A stretch of 64,000 nt of DNA, from contig JAPVLO010000973.1 of the NCBI GenBank assembly GCA_027257055.1, positions 1 through 64,000 of the forward strand, given 5' to 3'. Shown in pieces: positions 24,561-36,115 of the stretch (its first letter is position 1; the number at the start of each line of letters is the position of its first letter). Position numbers and translations under genes: made by a program. This DNA comes from Cephalopachus bancanus (Eukaryota; Chordata; Mammalia; Primates; Tarsiidae). A model generated the notes under the pieces. It ran no database searches, was not told the origin of the DNA, and was given only the letters and a program-made list of their open reading frames with translations.

Positions 24561-25409
24561 TTACCCCACATTCAATAATAGTTAAATGCTGAAGAAAGAA
24601 CAAATGACTAAAGAAAATATTTAGCATATGAATACACATTTTTCAAATTAATAGTTACTTTAAAAAATAATTAGACAATATGACTTTGTAGATTTGGGGA
24701 AAGATAATTACCAGATCAGGTTTTCCAAATGTTTATCTCATTGTGATGTGTATGCCCAGTTTAAAACTAAAACATATCAATAACAGATACTACCACAGAA
24801 TTGAAAATCAATTATAGTTATAAGTCATGTATTAGACAGGCCTAAATAGGAAATATACATATCATATAAGGTATATACAATGAGCATTTGATTTGTTTAT
24901 TGTGATTTTTAAAACGTGGTTTTTGAGTGATTAAAAAATTATCATTTCAAGTTGTCACAACACTATGGCTTAAAAAAAAAGTCAGCATTCTGAATATGTA
25001 TGGATTCCAAAGAACATAACCTATTTATTTGAAAATATTTCAAGTATTTCTAGGGATTTACAGGTAATATAAAAAACACTTTGCTTACTTTATTAACTTT
25101 ATATATCATCAGAATATCTTAAATGTTCAATTTGTGACATAAAGTTTTCACCTATTCTATATAGAATAACATTTCCTGAGGTTTAGTCCATTAAACACTG
25201 TCAATCAGAAGTAAAAAGTTTCTTGAGAATAAGGAGATCCAGAGACAACAGGGAATTCAGGGTTGACAGCAGATTTTTTAAAAATGGGATTTCTCAGAAT
25301 TAATATGCAAATGCAGTTTAAATATTTAAGAAGGAGATATAGTATACAGTGTTTCGCATTTTATATATATTAATATGTACATTTATATTACATAGCTGTG
25401 ACATGAATA
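24561..25409. other. No recognised feature
   Basis: AT-rich sequence; nothing recognised. Confidence 0.4.
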
Positions 25410-25436
25410 TTCTCTCTCTCTCTCTCTCTCTTTCTC
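25410..25436 (+). repeat. (CT)n microsatellite
   Basis: About 27 bases of tctctctc with a single tt, just upstream of the MER20 copy. Confidence 0.95.
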
Positions 25437-25448
25437 CAACTGTATATC

Positions 25449-25649
25449 AAGGTTTCTTAACCTCAGTTCCACGAACAATTTGAGTTGAAGAATTTAGGTG
25501 TGTTGGTGGGGGTGGGAGGAAGTAGAGTGTGTTCTGTCTTTAGTAACATCCTTGGTTTCTTCCTTCTAATGCCAGGAGTGACCACAAAGGTCTCCAGACA
25601 TTTCCAGGTGTCCAGATACTCTCGAGGGACAAAATAGTCCTTGGTGGAG

Positions 25650-25652
<3 letters not shown>
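25449..25652 (+). mobile_element. MER20 (hAT-type DNA transposon)
   Basis: Begins aggtttcttaacctcag and ends ccttggtggagaactg, the terminal patterns of MER20, with acatttccaggtgtccag and gtctccagacatttcc as internal landmarks. It is nearly complete. MER20 copies elsewhere have been co-opted as enhancers, but nothing here shows this. Confidence 0.8.
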
Positions 25653-25693
<41 letters not shown>

Positions 25694-25735
25694 ATACACA
25701 TATGTATATATATGAGTATGTATATATATGAAAAT
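25653..25735 (+). repeat. (TG)n microsatellite with (TA)-rich end
   Basis: About 20 TG units (25653-25692) run into tacatacacatatgtatata. The expansion abuts the MER20 end. Open frames encoding Thr-His repeats here are artefacts. Confidence 0.98.
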
Positions 25736-27049
25736 TTAATATACCAGAAATCCATTCATTATACCCAATCAATCAGGTATTTTAAGGTGTTGTTAACAAA
25801 ACCAAATCTGTCCATTGCTATGTAACTCTACCAGAAGAAAATCTTCTCAAGATTGTGTGTATAAATGATACATAAATTGACAATTCACTTAAAACTGATA
25901 CTAGACTGAATAAATGACTTGATTTAAGCCAAGTTTATCTCTTTGAAGTATTATCTATAAATAAACTCGCATTTTTTTGTGTTTCCCTCATGGAGTTTGA
26001 ATAATGGAAGGGACACTCATTGGGATAAAACAATAGATTACCAGCTGTCTATTCTTGTCTCAGGAATCACAAAAGCTCTTCAACGTTCTCTTAAGGAGAG
26101 CACTTCAGAGAAATGGGACAGTAGGAATTTAACACAAGTTTATTAGCCTGTGAAGTGTGGTAAATTATTAGGACAAATGTGCATGCATGTGTGTGTGTGT
26201 CCATGCATGTGCATGCCTATTCTAAAAAATAGGGGCAGAGACACTGACAGGATCTTCAAATAGTTATTATAGGTGAAAAATTTTGTGATTTTTCAATCAA
26301 AGAAATGAATTTAATCTATGCTGAAAGAACACAGAAATCACCATCCAAGCACAATTTTAATAAATGCAAGATAACAAGCAATATAAATCACTTATAAAAG
26401 TAAGAACTAAAGCATTTTTTACATTTCTCTAGGAAAATAATTTTGTTTTTTACTAGAATTAACTTTGCCTCTTGACCAAATCTAAAGCGAGTATTAAAAG
26501 AAACCATATTTGAAAACTGATGAATGAGGGAGGTAAAAAGTATAGATGATACAATTATTTGAGAAGTTAAGGTGGACATTTTGTTCAATGATAGGAAATG
26601 CAAACGAAATAACAAAAATACACAATTCCTCCCTTGGTGTGGTAAAGAGTGAATGTTGAAGAACCCTGTTTCTACAACATATTTCAGTAAAGAATCCCCT
26701 GACTTGGGATCACAGTGTTCAACACAGAAGCAGAGATGAGGCAGCATGTTCCTGTGCCCTCTGTAGCATTTGTCAGTACAATGAATGATTAATAATATAT
26801 TGTGAACAACTAAATGAATGAGCAGTGTTTAAATTCTGTGCTACCCAGAAATGTTCCCTAGAGCTTAACACACTCTGCTGTGGGATAATTCTTTGATGTA
26901 TGTTCCTATATAATTCCTTCACAAGCCACAAGTCCAAGTCACTTAAAGATGATGCTCCCACTGAGCATATATCCATGACAGTTACTCTTATTACATCTCA
27001 GCTATTGGCCCACTTGAACCTCCAAAAAGAGTCACTGCATGTGCTTATC
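25736..27049. other. No recognised feature
   Basis: Mostly unique. A 120-codon minus-strand frame (26388-26747) has no recognisable domain, codon pattern or splice signals, and I do not call it a gene. A short (TG)n occurs near 26190. Confidence 0.4.
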
Positions 27050-27415
27050 TGCAGTTTGTAATATTATGTGGCCATTAAAAGGACAAAATTATGAACTTTG
27101 CAGCAACTTGGACAGATTTAAAGTCTATAATACAGTGATCTATCACAGAAACAAAGAACTGAGTACCACATGTTCTCATTCATAAGCAGACCCCAAACAA
27201 TTATCATAATACTACAAGAAAGAGTTTGGTAGTAGTGGGAAACTGCCGGGGTATTGTCACACTTCATCAATAAGGATACCTGATCTCAAACCAGTTGAAG
27301 TGGGGACTAAAGTGAGGCCCAAACTTTACCTGTACAATGGTTATTTGTATACCCAACCCTGAATTGTAACCCACATCTTTAAAATAAAAATTAAAAATAA
27401 GAAACTATGTTTTAG
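27050..27415 (+). mobile_element. L1 3' end fragment
   Basis: Landmarks in order: attatgtggccattaaaagg, aactttgcagcaacttgg, gaaacaaagaactgagtacc, cacatgttctcattcataag and the closing aacccacatctttaaaataaaa. A 5'-truncated L1 with an A-rich end, moderately diverged. Confidence 0.75.
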
Positions 27416-28879
27416 GCTTACTCCTCTTCTATGTCATTGTATATATGGTAAATCACTGAGATATTCTGGCCTCCCCAAGGTTTCACATCGGTAAAATTAT
27501 TTTTGAAAGAGAAGGTAATGTTTCTAAAGGCACTTCTAGTTCAACGGTGTTACAATTTAGGATTATGAAACCTATCTGTAATTCTAATGAAAATTAAATA
27601 GGTTCTAATTAAATAGATAGTTCTTTCTCCACCAGAAAAATCATCATTGAAAAAGTGGCACCAATGAGATAAAATTACAAAAGCAATTACTAAACCTAAG
27701 AATCTGTTTCAGCTGGTACCAGAGACAAATATAACTTATGTGTCTTTTTAAGTAATGTTATAGTAAAGAGGTAGTATTATAATTGTAAAATAGGTTGGAT
27801 GTAAGAAAAATCTGAGTTTGATTTCCATCACAAAGTCTCCCTCTACTTGAGTGATCTCATGAGACACTTAGTCTCAGTTTCGTATGTTATATTGGGCAAG
27901 ATGGTAATAATAATTTTTAAAATCCCCCAAGATTACTGAAGGATATAAAAAAGATAATGTTGGTAAATTGCATAGCACAGATACCTGGTCCACATGCTTC
28001 TGGTTAATTCCGTAATAACTTTCATTCCCTTAATTCAAAGCACCAGGATTTGTAGTAGGCAAGGGTTAAGCTTTAAAAATGGCTAATGAACTAATTTTAA
28101 AAATATATTTTAATCACTTTTGGAAGAGATCATATTTTCACCCAATAGACTACATCAACATTTGCATGCTTACTTAACTTACCTTTCTTTGCAGGCCCAA
28201 AGAATTTTAGGTAACACTTAAGACAAGCACATGGTGATTTCATCAAAATATTCATGAATGTTTTTTAGGGAAAATATTAAAAACATATATTTGTGTAACA
28301 AGTACTTGAAAACTTCTTATAAAAATAATGAAAATGTCTATATTCACATAGATGTATAATCTGGTTTTCGGATTTTTTCCTTCACTTTTTTCTAATGTTA
28401 TTTTTAATTTTGACATCTGAGAAGTTTTAGATTGGATCATATTTTATCATCATCCCTGAACAGGGAAAATAAGAATTTTGCATAATTGCTTTTGCCTCTT
28501 TCTAATTTTTAAAGGGAAAGATATCCACCACCACCAATTTTTAAAGTACAGGAATTTTTCAAGAAACACAAATAAAACAGACATAATATTATCACTAAGA
28601 GGAATACTATAGCACTCTAACATTTGACACATCTGTATATAAAATTGTACTAAAAAGGGGACATTCTCTTCAATTTCTTTTACTTTTCCGTTAGGCTTTC
28701 TTTGCTACTCTTATGCTAAAAATACAGAGAAGTATGAAAATGTGCAATTTCTCTAGAGAGAATAATACTCCCTAAGAAGCACAATAATTAAAATATAATG
28801 TCAAAAGGAATTCAGAAGCAATAAAATGAGTCTAAAACAGGAAAAGGATACACAAAATTCCTAAAGGTAAGTCCATTTC
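27416..28879. other. No recognised feature
   Basis: AT-rich; nothing recognised. Confidence 0.4.
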
Positions 28880-29470
28880 ATCTGATGAGGGAATTCAACA
28901 AGGCAATCAGAAGTTGAATGGTGCCCAAATCAGTCTGGTCAAAGGACTAAAGCCTATCTACATGGGAAATGGTGCAATATCAAAAAATAGACTAAAATAT
29001 TAAAGGGTTTTCTCATTTTTGATGGCCAAATTCCATCCTATAAGCAGTGCATTAGACCCTAATGACAAACGATTTCTCACTGACAGATTTAACAGCATCA
29101 GTAAGGCCTCTCTGTCCATTGCAGCAAATTGATCCTACATGACACTGACAAGGGCAGCCTGCACTTAATGACCTCCATCGCTGAAGGATGGAAATGAAAA
29201 ATGATTGGAAGTACAAATAAATCTTTGAAACTTTCCCTGAAACAGGTGTGCTAAAAGTGGTTCATCTGAGGGATTACAAACATAAACCAATTCTCCTAGC
29301 GTTCTGTCTGTTTATTCTAGCGTCTCACTCCTTGTATCTTGCATCAAGATTTGCTTTAAATCCGAAAACGAGATCAAGACAATTTTGTTCTTACTGTGTA
29401 AATATGATGCTTGGACTTTCTCTTAAAAAGCATGAGCTTTCCACTATTTATGCAGGTATCTAATATGTAT
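28880..29470. other. Unique, higher-complexity stretch, possible conserved non-coding sequence
   Basis: No repeat match, mixed base composition and phrases such as gtaaggcctctctgtcc, gtaatgacctccatcgc. The frame at 29248-29463 ends at a tatgcag/gtatct that would be a donor, but I see no acceptor. Conservation has not been tested; this is a suggestion only. Confidence 0.25.
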
Positions 29471-29974
29471 GCCATTTCCCACCAAAGATTCTAAACAAAC
29501 TGGTAAGTGCACACTTTATTTTTGCTTTCCTCCTGATTAGAAAAGGAAATACAGTATAGCCATTGCTTATTTTCTCCTTCTCAATTATGAGCAACAAATA
29601 GAACAATGTTTAACCTCAAAAACAATGTTATATGCATGAAGAGACTGGACAAATGCTTCATAGATACATAGATGCCCTTCCTTTGAATCCTGCAAAATAG
29701 TTTGAGGACACTAAGATTTTGGCAGACAGTTGTATTATCAGTTCTTTCTCAAAGACACTTATTTCTTGACCTACCTTCATCTTACTACTATTTCAGATTT
29801 AAAGATAAAAAATACATCCTTCTCTTTTTCAACCTATTCAGGAACTTTAACTCTCATGAGAGTAGATGAATGGGAAATGGGGGAGTTAATAAGGAGGCTA
29901 CCGGATGAATGTAACAGTTACTTAGAGTTGCATAGCATCCCTTTGTTTTCAAAGTAACTTATTATGGATGGCTA

Positions 29975-30115
29975 ATTTTAATTCCTTATTAATTACCCTA
30001 TGCGGTAAATCTTATTTTATAGATGAGAAAACTGAGGTTGAAAAGGGTAACTTGTCAAGATCACTGAGCTAATAGAGCTGTGTTCAAATCCCACCCTTCT
30101 GCCTTCTCAATATTC
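29975..30115 (+). repeat. MIR SINE
   Basis: Contains accctatgcggtaaatctta, tagatgagaaaactgagg, cttgtcaagatcactgagc and gttcaaatcccacccttc in the order of MIR. Confidence 0.8.
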
Positions 30116-30936
30116 TACAATAATGAGAGATAAGTACAGTACTGGAATTCTAAACTACTCATTTATAATATAGCAATATGAGGGATAAAAATGGGAGAAA
30201 GGACCCATTAGCAGTATATTGGTTTTTATGGCTAGGTGAGTTGTTAAAAAAAAGAAAGAAATCATGACTCTATTCTGTGAAATTTGAGTCCTAGGGGGAA
30301 ACAAAGATTCACTAAGTATCTAGAGAATATAGAGGAAGCACCTGTATTTTAATACTCTAGTAGTGGAGTATTTTCTTCCTTTTTGACTCATGGAAGACTG
30401 TGTGTTTTCTTTTCCATTTTTACCATTACAGAAAATTTTCCAAAATATATTTAGAGTGAAGCAATTTCCAGTAATCAGAGAGGGTCAGATATTTTTCCAA
30501 ATCTTTAATTAATCTTCATATCGAATTAGATAATCGGAACCAAAGTCTGGAGTTCACATATCAAAAGGACAATTGAAAGGTCTACCATGGAAGTCATCTA
30601 CAGTTGGAATTGAAATTTGAAGTCTGTGATAACATTTTGAAATCTAAAGCAAAAAACAACAAACTAAAAATATTCCTGGTTAGAGTCATTAAAAGTAGAT
30701 TAGCATAAAATAGATGGTGGATTAGAAATTATGCTTTTCATTTCTAAAATATTCTTTCAGAAATCAATTTCAAAAGGTTGATATATATACACAACACAAC
30801 TTTACAAAGAGAGAATATGCCATATTGTGGGGTATGTACCACCATCAGATCAGAGATAATCAAACTGATCACTTTTTACTTTTATGGTGCACATGTTAAG
30901 TAAATAATTATTTTTAAAAATTAGAAAAAAAAATAC
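30116..30936. other. Presumed intron 3' of the candidate exon
   Basis: AT-rich; no repeat recognised. If the exon at 30937-31086 is real, this lies in the downstream intron of that minus-strand gene. Confidence 0.35.
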
Positions 30937-31086
30937 CTGTTTTTTATCTCTGATTGAAGCATCAAGTGATAGGTGTTTATCATACATATTAAAATAATTG
31001 TCCTTTTCTGTTAAGAAGGTAGTCTGTGCTTGTTGATATTCTTGAGCCAAACGTAGATTTTCTTTCAGTGAATCATTTACTATTTT
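30937..31086 (-). CDS. Candidate internal coding exon of a coiled-coil-like protein
   Basis: Read on the minus strand, a cttctag acceptor precedes 150 bases that stay open for exactly 50 codons and end at CAG followed by a gtattt donor. The exon is phase 0 at both ends. An in-frame TAG lies in the acceptor itself, so the open frame begins where the exon begins. The peptide starts KIVNDSLKENLRLAQ and is rich in K, E, Q, D and L, with no prolines or cysteines, as in long alpha-helical or coiled-coil proteins. The middle contains TEKDNYFNMYDKH, an ordered aromatic and charged stretch unlike translated intron. The frame runs on past the donor into T-rich intron, which I treat as fortuitous. I do not recognise the gene. 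No second exon is obvious, so flanking exons would lie tens of kilobases away or be missed. It could also be a decayed or unused exon. Confidence 0.6.
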
Positions 31087-34000
31087 CTAGAAGATAAATA
31101 TATTTGTAGTTAAGATCATTTAAATTGGTTTGATTTTTACAGGTTTTAAATGATCTAAATATGTTCTTTTATTCATGTAGAAAAATAATAAAACAACCAA
31201 AAATGTTTCCCCTGATATCAATATCCTCCTTTGATTTAATACTTTCCTTTCTTGATGCAGGGTTTTTTTAAAACATTAATGTGTGATTCATTAGAGTTTT
31301 TCTGACTTCTGCTTCACCTCTCTCAACTACCCTTCCCCAAACTTCCTTCGATCATGCCTTGGGAAGTACCCACTCCTGAAAGTCTCTGCTCAGCATTCCA
31401 GGAGGCTTTTTCCTGTTTCTCACCCTCCTTTCTTTTTTTCTAGCTCCTGTCTTGAATTTTAGGCAGAAGATATTTTGGAACTTGGAATTTTATGCACTCA
31501 TAGAAATTGTTAAGTACATAGAGAAGGAAAGAATAAAAGACAAATGATAGAAAACCCAACATTTAGAAGCACCCAGAGCCATTATTTGTCATCAAAATAT
31601 TTTAGTCTTTAAATCTTCATACTTAAACCTTAAAACCTTAACCTTAAATAAAGGTTAAATCTGCCTCTGTGAACAGTTGAGAACTTTATAATTTCCTCCC
31701 CATTACTAGATAAAAATATGTCAAATCTAATGCAAACCCCTTAGAAAATAACTTGTATCATCACCCATCAGCAAATTGGAGACTACCTATAATTTTAAAT
31801 TAAATTCAGTTTCACTGATTTTTCTTTTTTACCTTTTTTGCAGAAAAAACTTTGCTAAAAAAATGACATCTACAATAGCCTTAAATATTTTTAAACCTGT
31901 TAATCAAGTAATTTCTCTTGTGAGAATCTATTATAAGCAAAAAGCTTTCTTCATTACAACGTTATTTATAATAGCAAAAAGGTTGTCAAAACACATAAAT
32001 GCAGACTAATCATGATGATAATGATGATTAAATAACTAGACACAAAAATAACAATTGTGAAGCAATTAAAAATGTTTCCTTGTGAAAATTGCCATCAAAT
32101 CAAACCTTTAGTATAAATTGTCAAAAAATACATTACCATATGAGAATATGCTTAGAGAAAATGTAATTCAGTAGAAAATTGCCTATACAAATTTTCTGTA
32201 TTTGCACACTTAAAGATTTATTAAGGTCAACAAACATATTTCTCATGTAGTCTGGTATCCATATTGATCTAATGATGAATACAGTATCATAGCTGTTCTT
32301 CAGAAAGCCAAAATGATGAACTGGGGATCATTTTAAATGCCCTTGTCTTAATTCTGGCACAATAATTTAAAATTTTAGAAACTTCTATCTAGTAAGCTTT
32401 CTTAAAATCACATAGACTTATCTTTTGTTAAGAGGGCAACGTTCTGTAAATAGTTTCTTCTGGTGGATATTCTTTTCAAAAGAATTCATATCTTAACACT
32501 AATATTAAAATTCAATCCACAAGTGATTGACTTGTAATATTGGTAAATGTTCTACTGGAGGCAGGAGTAGGGATCATTCTGAGCTTTTTGTTTGTTGGAT
32601 TTAATATAAACACAACTCTGATTACTGAAATATCTTATTTCTCATTTACTTTTCTTTAAAATTTGGATTGGTTACTGTAAACATTTGAGAGAAGTGCTAC
32701 AAAAGTTGTAGGATTTTCCTTGAACCTGCTCAATGGAACCTAATTGGAGAACTATTTGGTAATTTATGCTTTCCTCATTGTGGAATATGCAGTTTTATTT
32801 CCAAACTTATACACTTTAAATTTCTGAATGATACCAGTTCTTACCTCTTTATATGTCATAATTAGAGTTCATATCAAGAAATTGAATTGTGTAGTTATGA
32901 CAATAAATCTTCAAAACACTGTTGCATCAGTCATTATAATTTTATTTTATTTCTCAGTAACTAATGTATAGAATGATGTATCAATTCATTACCTATTCCT
33001 GAAAGTCAGTGACCTTCAGATGTTCAATGAAAAATAAGTTTTTAATTTTTTAATAATAGTATTCTGCTGATACTAAAAATGTTTTTTCATTTTTAACCAT
33101 GATTCCACCTCACAACTCTGACCCATTTAGTTTTACCCAATAGTACTTTACATGTAAATGAAACAAATGATGAAACAATCATTATTGGAGGAAATGTGTC
33201 CAGAAGAAATAATGCTAACACTACTGTAAGTTGAATGGCTCACAAATGAATAAGTAGGATGTAGAATTTTTAATCTTTTGTCCTTCTTTTATTTTTAATA
33301 TTTATTACATTCATCCAAAAGTTCTAAGTAAATTTAATACTTTCTCGAAGCTGGATTTACTTTTATTGCTTAATTCCCATTGTTAATAATTAAGATAGCA
33401 AAATATTGGGATGATACCTTGATGAACAGAAGAGACATGGTGAATGTCTGTTAGTATTTTCCATAATGTCTACAATTTATTAAGGAAAATACTTAGTTTG
33501 AAGATGGCCTGTTCTTTATTATTACAAAGTATTTGTTAAACATTGATGTTTAGGGGATATTACAGATTCGTATCCCAACATTTTATTAGAAAATAAAGAT
33601 TATGTTTATAAAATGCTATACAAAATCTATTTTGTAATTCTATGAGGACTGAGACAATCTTTTTTCACCCTGGAGAAAGTTCATAAAGCAGAGTTTACTG
33701 AAGTAGGTACACAGGTTTTCAGTAAATGAAAGAAAGAATGAATACATACATACAATACCAGTTAGGAAATATTCACTTTGCCCTTTAGAACCACATACCA
33801 TTTGATACTGTACTACTTGAGAGGTGAGAATCTTGGATATATAAAGAGAATTCACACAATGTGTTTTTTCACTGAAAACTATTCTAAGGATGGCAATGTC
33901 ACCCAGGGTTAGCAAGAGTTCTTTATTTAGGGTACATCATTGACTTTCACAAGGCATGTGAACCATTTGAAACTGCACACAGCATTTTTCTTGTTACTTA

Positions 34001-34133
34001 ACTAACCCATGATTCCCAAAGTGTTGAGGAACCATTGCTAAAAGAAGACTTGACTTCATCCTGTCAGCGAAAATGCTAAAAAGGCAGGTTTAGGAACTCA
34101 AAATATCCAAATAGTATTTCTCCTTTTTGTTTT
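31087..34133. other. Presumed intron 5' of the candidate exon
   Basis: About 3 kb of AT-rich sequence. Small frames at 31776-32009 and 33640-33915 have no supporting signal. No repeat was recognised. Confidence 0.35.
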
Positions 34134-34190
34134 TTTTAAATTTATTTATTTATTTAATTATTTATTTATTTAATTAATTATTTATTTCTA
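34134..34190 (+). repeat. (TTTA)n simple repeat
   Basis: Imperfect atttatttatttaatta units, about 55 bases, with occasional TTAA steps. Confidence 0.95.
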
Positions 34191-34231
34191 CCTATGATGG
34201 GGAAGTTCATAAACCCAGCTAAAACCAAATA

Positions 34232-34265
34232 TAGTTGGCCCTTGAACAATGGGGTTAGAACCTTT
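34232..34265 (+). mobile_element. Tigger-type terminal remnant
   Basis: atagttggcccttgaacaat followed by ggggttag is the outer end of a Tigger/MER2-type transposon. Only about 34 bases remain. Confidence 0.6.
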
Positions 34266-34824
34266 TTGTTTTTTAATTCACTTGATTTTTCTTATTGTAT
34301 AAGCCATGGATTCCATCTTGGACTTTTTCTCCATTTTCAGCTTATTTTCTCACTCTTTCCCTTCTTTCCCTCTCCCACTGGGAAACAGAGAATTCTAATC
34401 AGAGAACTAGTTCTTTTTGGACAAAATATAAAGCATTATCTATCTATGTTTCACCATGTAAAATATATAATCAAGAACTTAGAAATAAGGCTGAACTTGA
34501 ATATTAACATATGAATTCCACATATAATGGGTAATAGCTGAGGTTATGCAATCACCTTAAGGAGAAAGAACACTATCCAGCATAGAAAAATCTTTATTGC
34601 AAAATCTTTATTGTATCTTAAAAAGAAGCTGGCAACCAATGGAAGAAAAAATAAAATAAAGATAGTAAAAAAACATGGCCAGTGACTACCGACAGGAAAT
34701 ATTACTTTGGAACAAAGCCTCAACCTCACTGGTTGTATAAACCATTCCATACTTACTCTAGTATTAGTTATATCGAGTTATATTAGTTTGATGACAAAAA
34801 GATAAGACTTAGAATGAGAGTAAC

Positions 34825-34970
34825 AGCTAACAGTAGGGCATGCTTAGTGTAACCAGGGGCTGTGCTAAGAAAAGAGTATTTACTGGGTTTATTCTTGTGG
34901 CAATCATCTTAGATATAATTATCCTCATTTTAAGACAAGAAAGACAAGGCAAAGAGATGTCAGGTGAAGC
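34825..34970 (+). repeat. MIR SINE
   Basis: Contains aacagctaacagtagggc, ggggctgtgctaag, attatcctcattttaag and gcaaagagatgtcagg, matching MIR order with heavy divergence. Confidence 0.6.
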
Positions 34971-34971
34971 A

Positions 34972-35564
34972 AACTGTATTTTCTCAAAATGGCCACAGCA
35001 ATATTTTCAGTCTTAAATATTTTCAGTCTTTTTTTTAGAACCTTGCCACTCCAATCAAAAGATAGCATCTATTTCTCATTCTCTTGAACCTTAGACTTGT
35101 GGCTTTTCCAGGTAATTGAGTATGGTAGAAATGATGTTATGTGATTTCCCAGGCTAGTTTATAGAAAGCACATAGCTTCCGCCTGGCCTCTTTCTTTGAG
35201 GATATTCACTCTTGGAACCAGCTACCATGTTGTGAGGAATCCTGGCCACATGGACAGGCCGTGTGTAGATGTCCCAGCCAAAAACCCTAGCTTAGGTCTT
35301 GAGCTAGGGTTTTTGGCTGGAGCACCTACACACGGCCTGTCCATGTGACCAGGATTCCTGTGAATGAATGAGTCATCTGAAGATACATCCTGACATTAGT
35401 GTCCAAGTCATCCAGCTGATGGTTCTAAAAGAGTCAAACAGAGACAAGCTATTCTTGCTATGCCCTGTCCAAATTTCTGACTCATAGAATCATGAGCATC
35501 ACAAATAGTCATTTTACCCTGTAAATTTTTGGGTATTTGTCACACAACTACAGCAGCTGAAACA
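34972..35564 (+). mobile_element. MLT1 LTR (MaLR) containing a large palindrome
   Basis: The order ccttgccactccaatc, ttgaggatattcactcttgg, gccacatggacaggccgtg, tgtgaatgaatgagtcatc, tatgccctgtccaaatttc and ctgactcatagaatcatgag is that of MLT1-type LTRs. Between 35235 and 35359 the expected LTR text is replaced by an inverted copy of the preceding 58 bases, giving a palindrome described separately. The remainder is a solo LTR. Confidence 0.7.
35235..35359. repeat. Large inverted repeat (58-bp arms, 9-bp loop)
   Basis: Left arm 35235-35292 and right arm 35302-35359 are complementary at 54 of 58 positions. The loop is taggtcttg. The arms contain ccacatggacaggccgtgtg and agccaaaaaccctagct. All four mismatches are transition-type, so an RNA would keep G-U pairs at some. 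The arms are nearly identical while the host LTR is old, so the duplication is more recent than the LTR or has been homogenised. Confidence 0.97.
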
Positions 35565-35682
35565 CCAGATATCTTGTGCAAGCTTGCCCAACTATTAAGC
35601 AGAGGAGATGGGCTTTGCATTAAGACAGACTGGCTCCAGATCGCCTAACCTTAAGTATTCAATATACTCCCTTCATAAACAC

Positions 35683-35718
35683 GAGCCAACACTCAAACAA
35701 GAGCCAACATTCAAACAC
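35683..35718 (+). repeat. 18-bp tandem duplication
   Basis: gagccaacactcaaacaa is followed directly by gagccaacattcaaacac. Confidence 0.95.
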
Positions 35719-35989
35719 GATGCAATACTGTCTTCAAAAAACCTAGTGAAATAAAACAACCAAATCAAATAACAGAAAGCCTCTGTTGTGAGTCCAGTTC
35801 CACCAAGGAACTGTCTTATAATCCAGTCAACTCACAGCTTTTTAATACAGATTAAAATAGGTAGCTAAAGGAAATTAGAATTTGGTGCCCTTGGAACCTA
35901 CTCTTCAATATGGTAAGTCAATATGGACATGCTGCTTATATCAGTTTATTGTGTTTTTTTAATCTGATTTCATATTCCACAATTTTATT

Positions 35990-36115
35990 ATGCCTGATAC
36001 ACTCACTGGCAAGACCAAGTTCATGGGCCTTCGAAGCCGAGGCCTGCACAACTCCGGACTATAGCTGAATGCAGCAGAGTAACGCTACCCATAGAGATCT
36101 CCAGTCAGAAACACT
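35990..36115 (+). other. GC/CpG-rich islet, possibly snRNA-derived, unclassified
   Basis: In AT-rich surroundings there is a compact stretch with gatacactcactggcaag, ttcgaagccgaggcc, aactccgg and aacgctac. The order atac...ctggca, catg, cgaag, cgaggc, actccgga is reminiscent of U1 snRNA, but a dozen bases are missing between blocks and the 3' half does not align. I cannot confirm the identity. Confidence 0.3.

Noticed and set aside
25463..25772. Frames encoding Thr-His repeats
   Set aside because: Translation of the (TG)n array and MER20.
26388..26747. 119-codon minus-strand frame
   Set aside because: No recognisable motif, no splice signals and no start context; length is within chance for this much sequence.
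30850..30936. Read-through of the candidate exon frame into the T-rich sequence after the donor
   Set aside because: The extension encodes low-complexity Phe/Leu residues and follows a good gtattt donor, so it is treated as intron.
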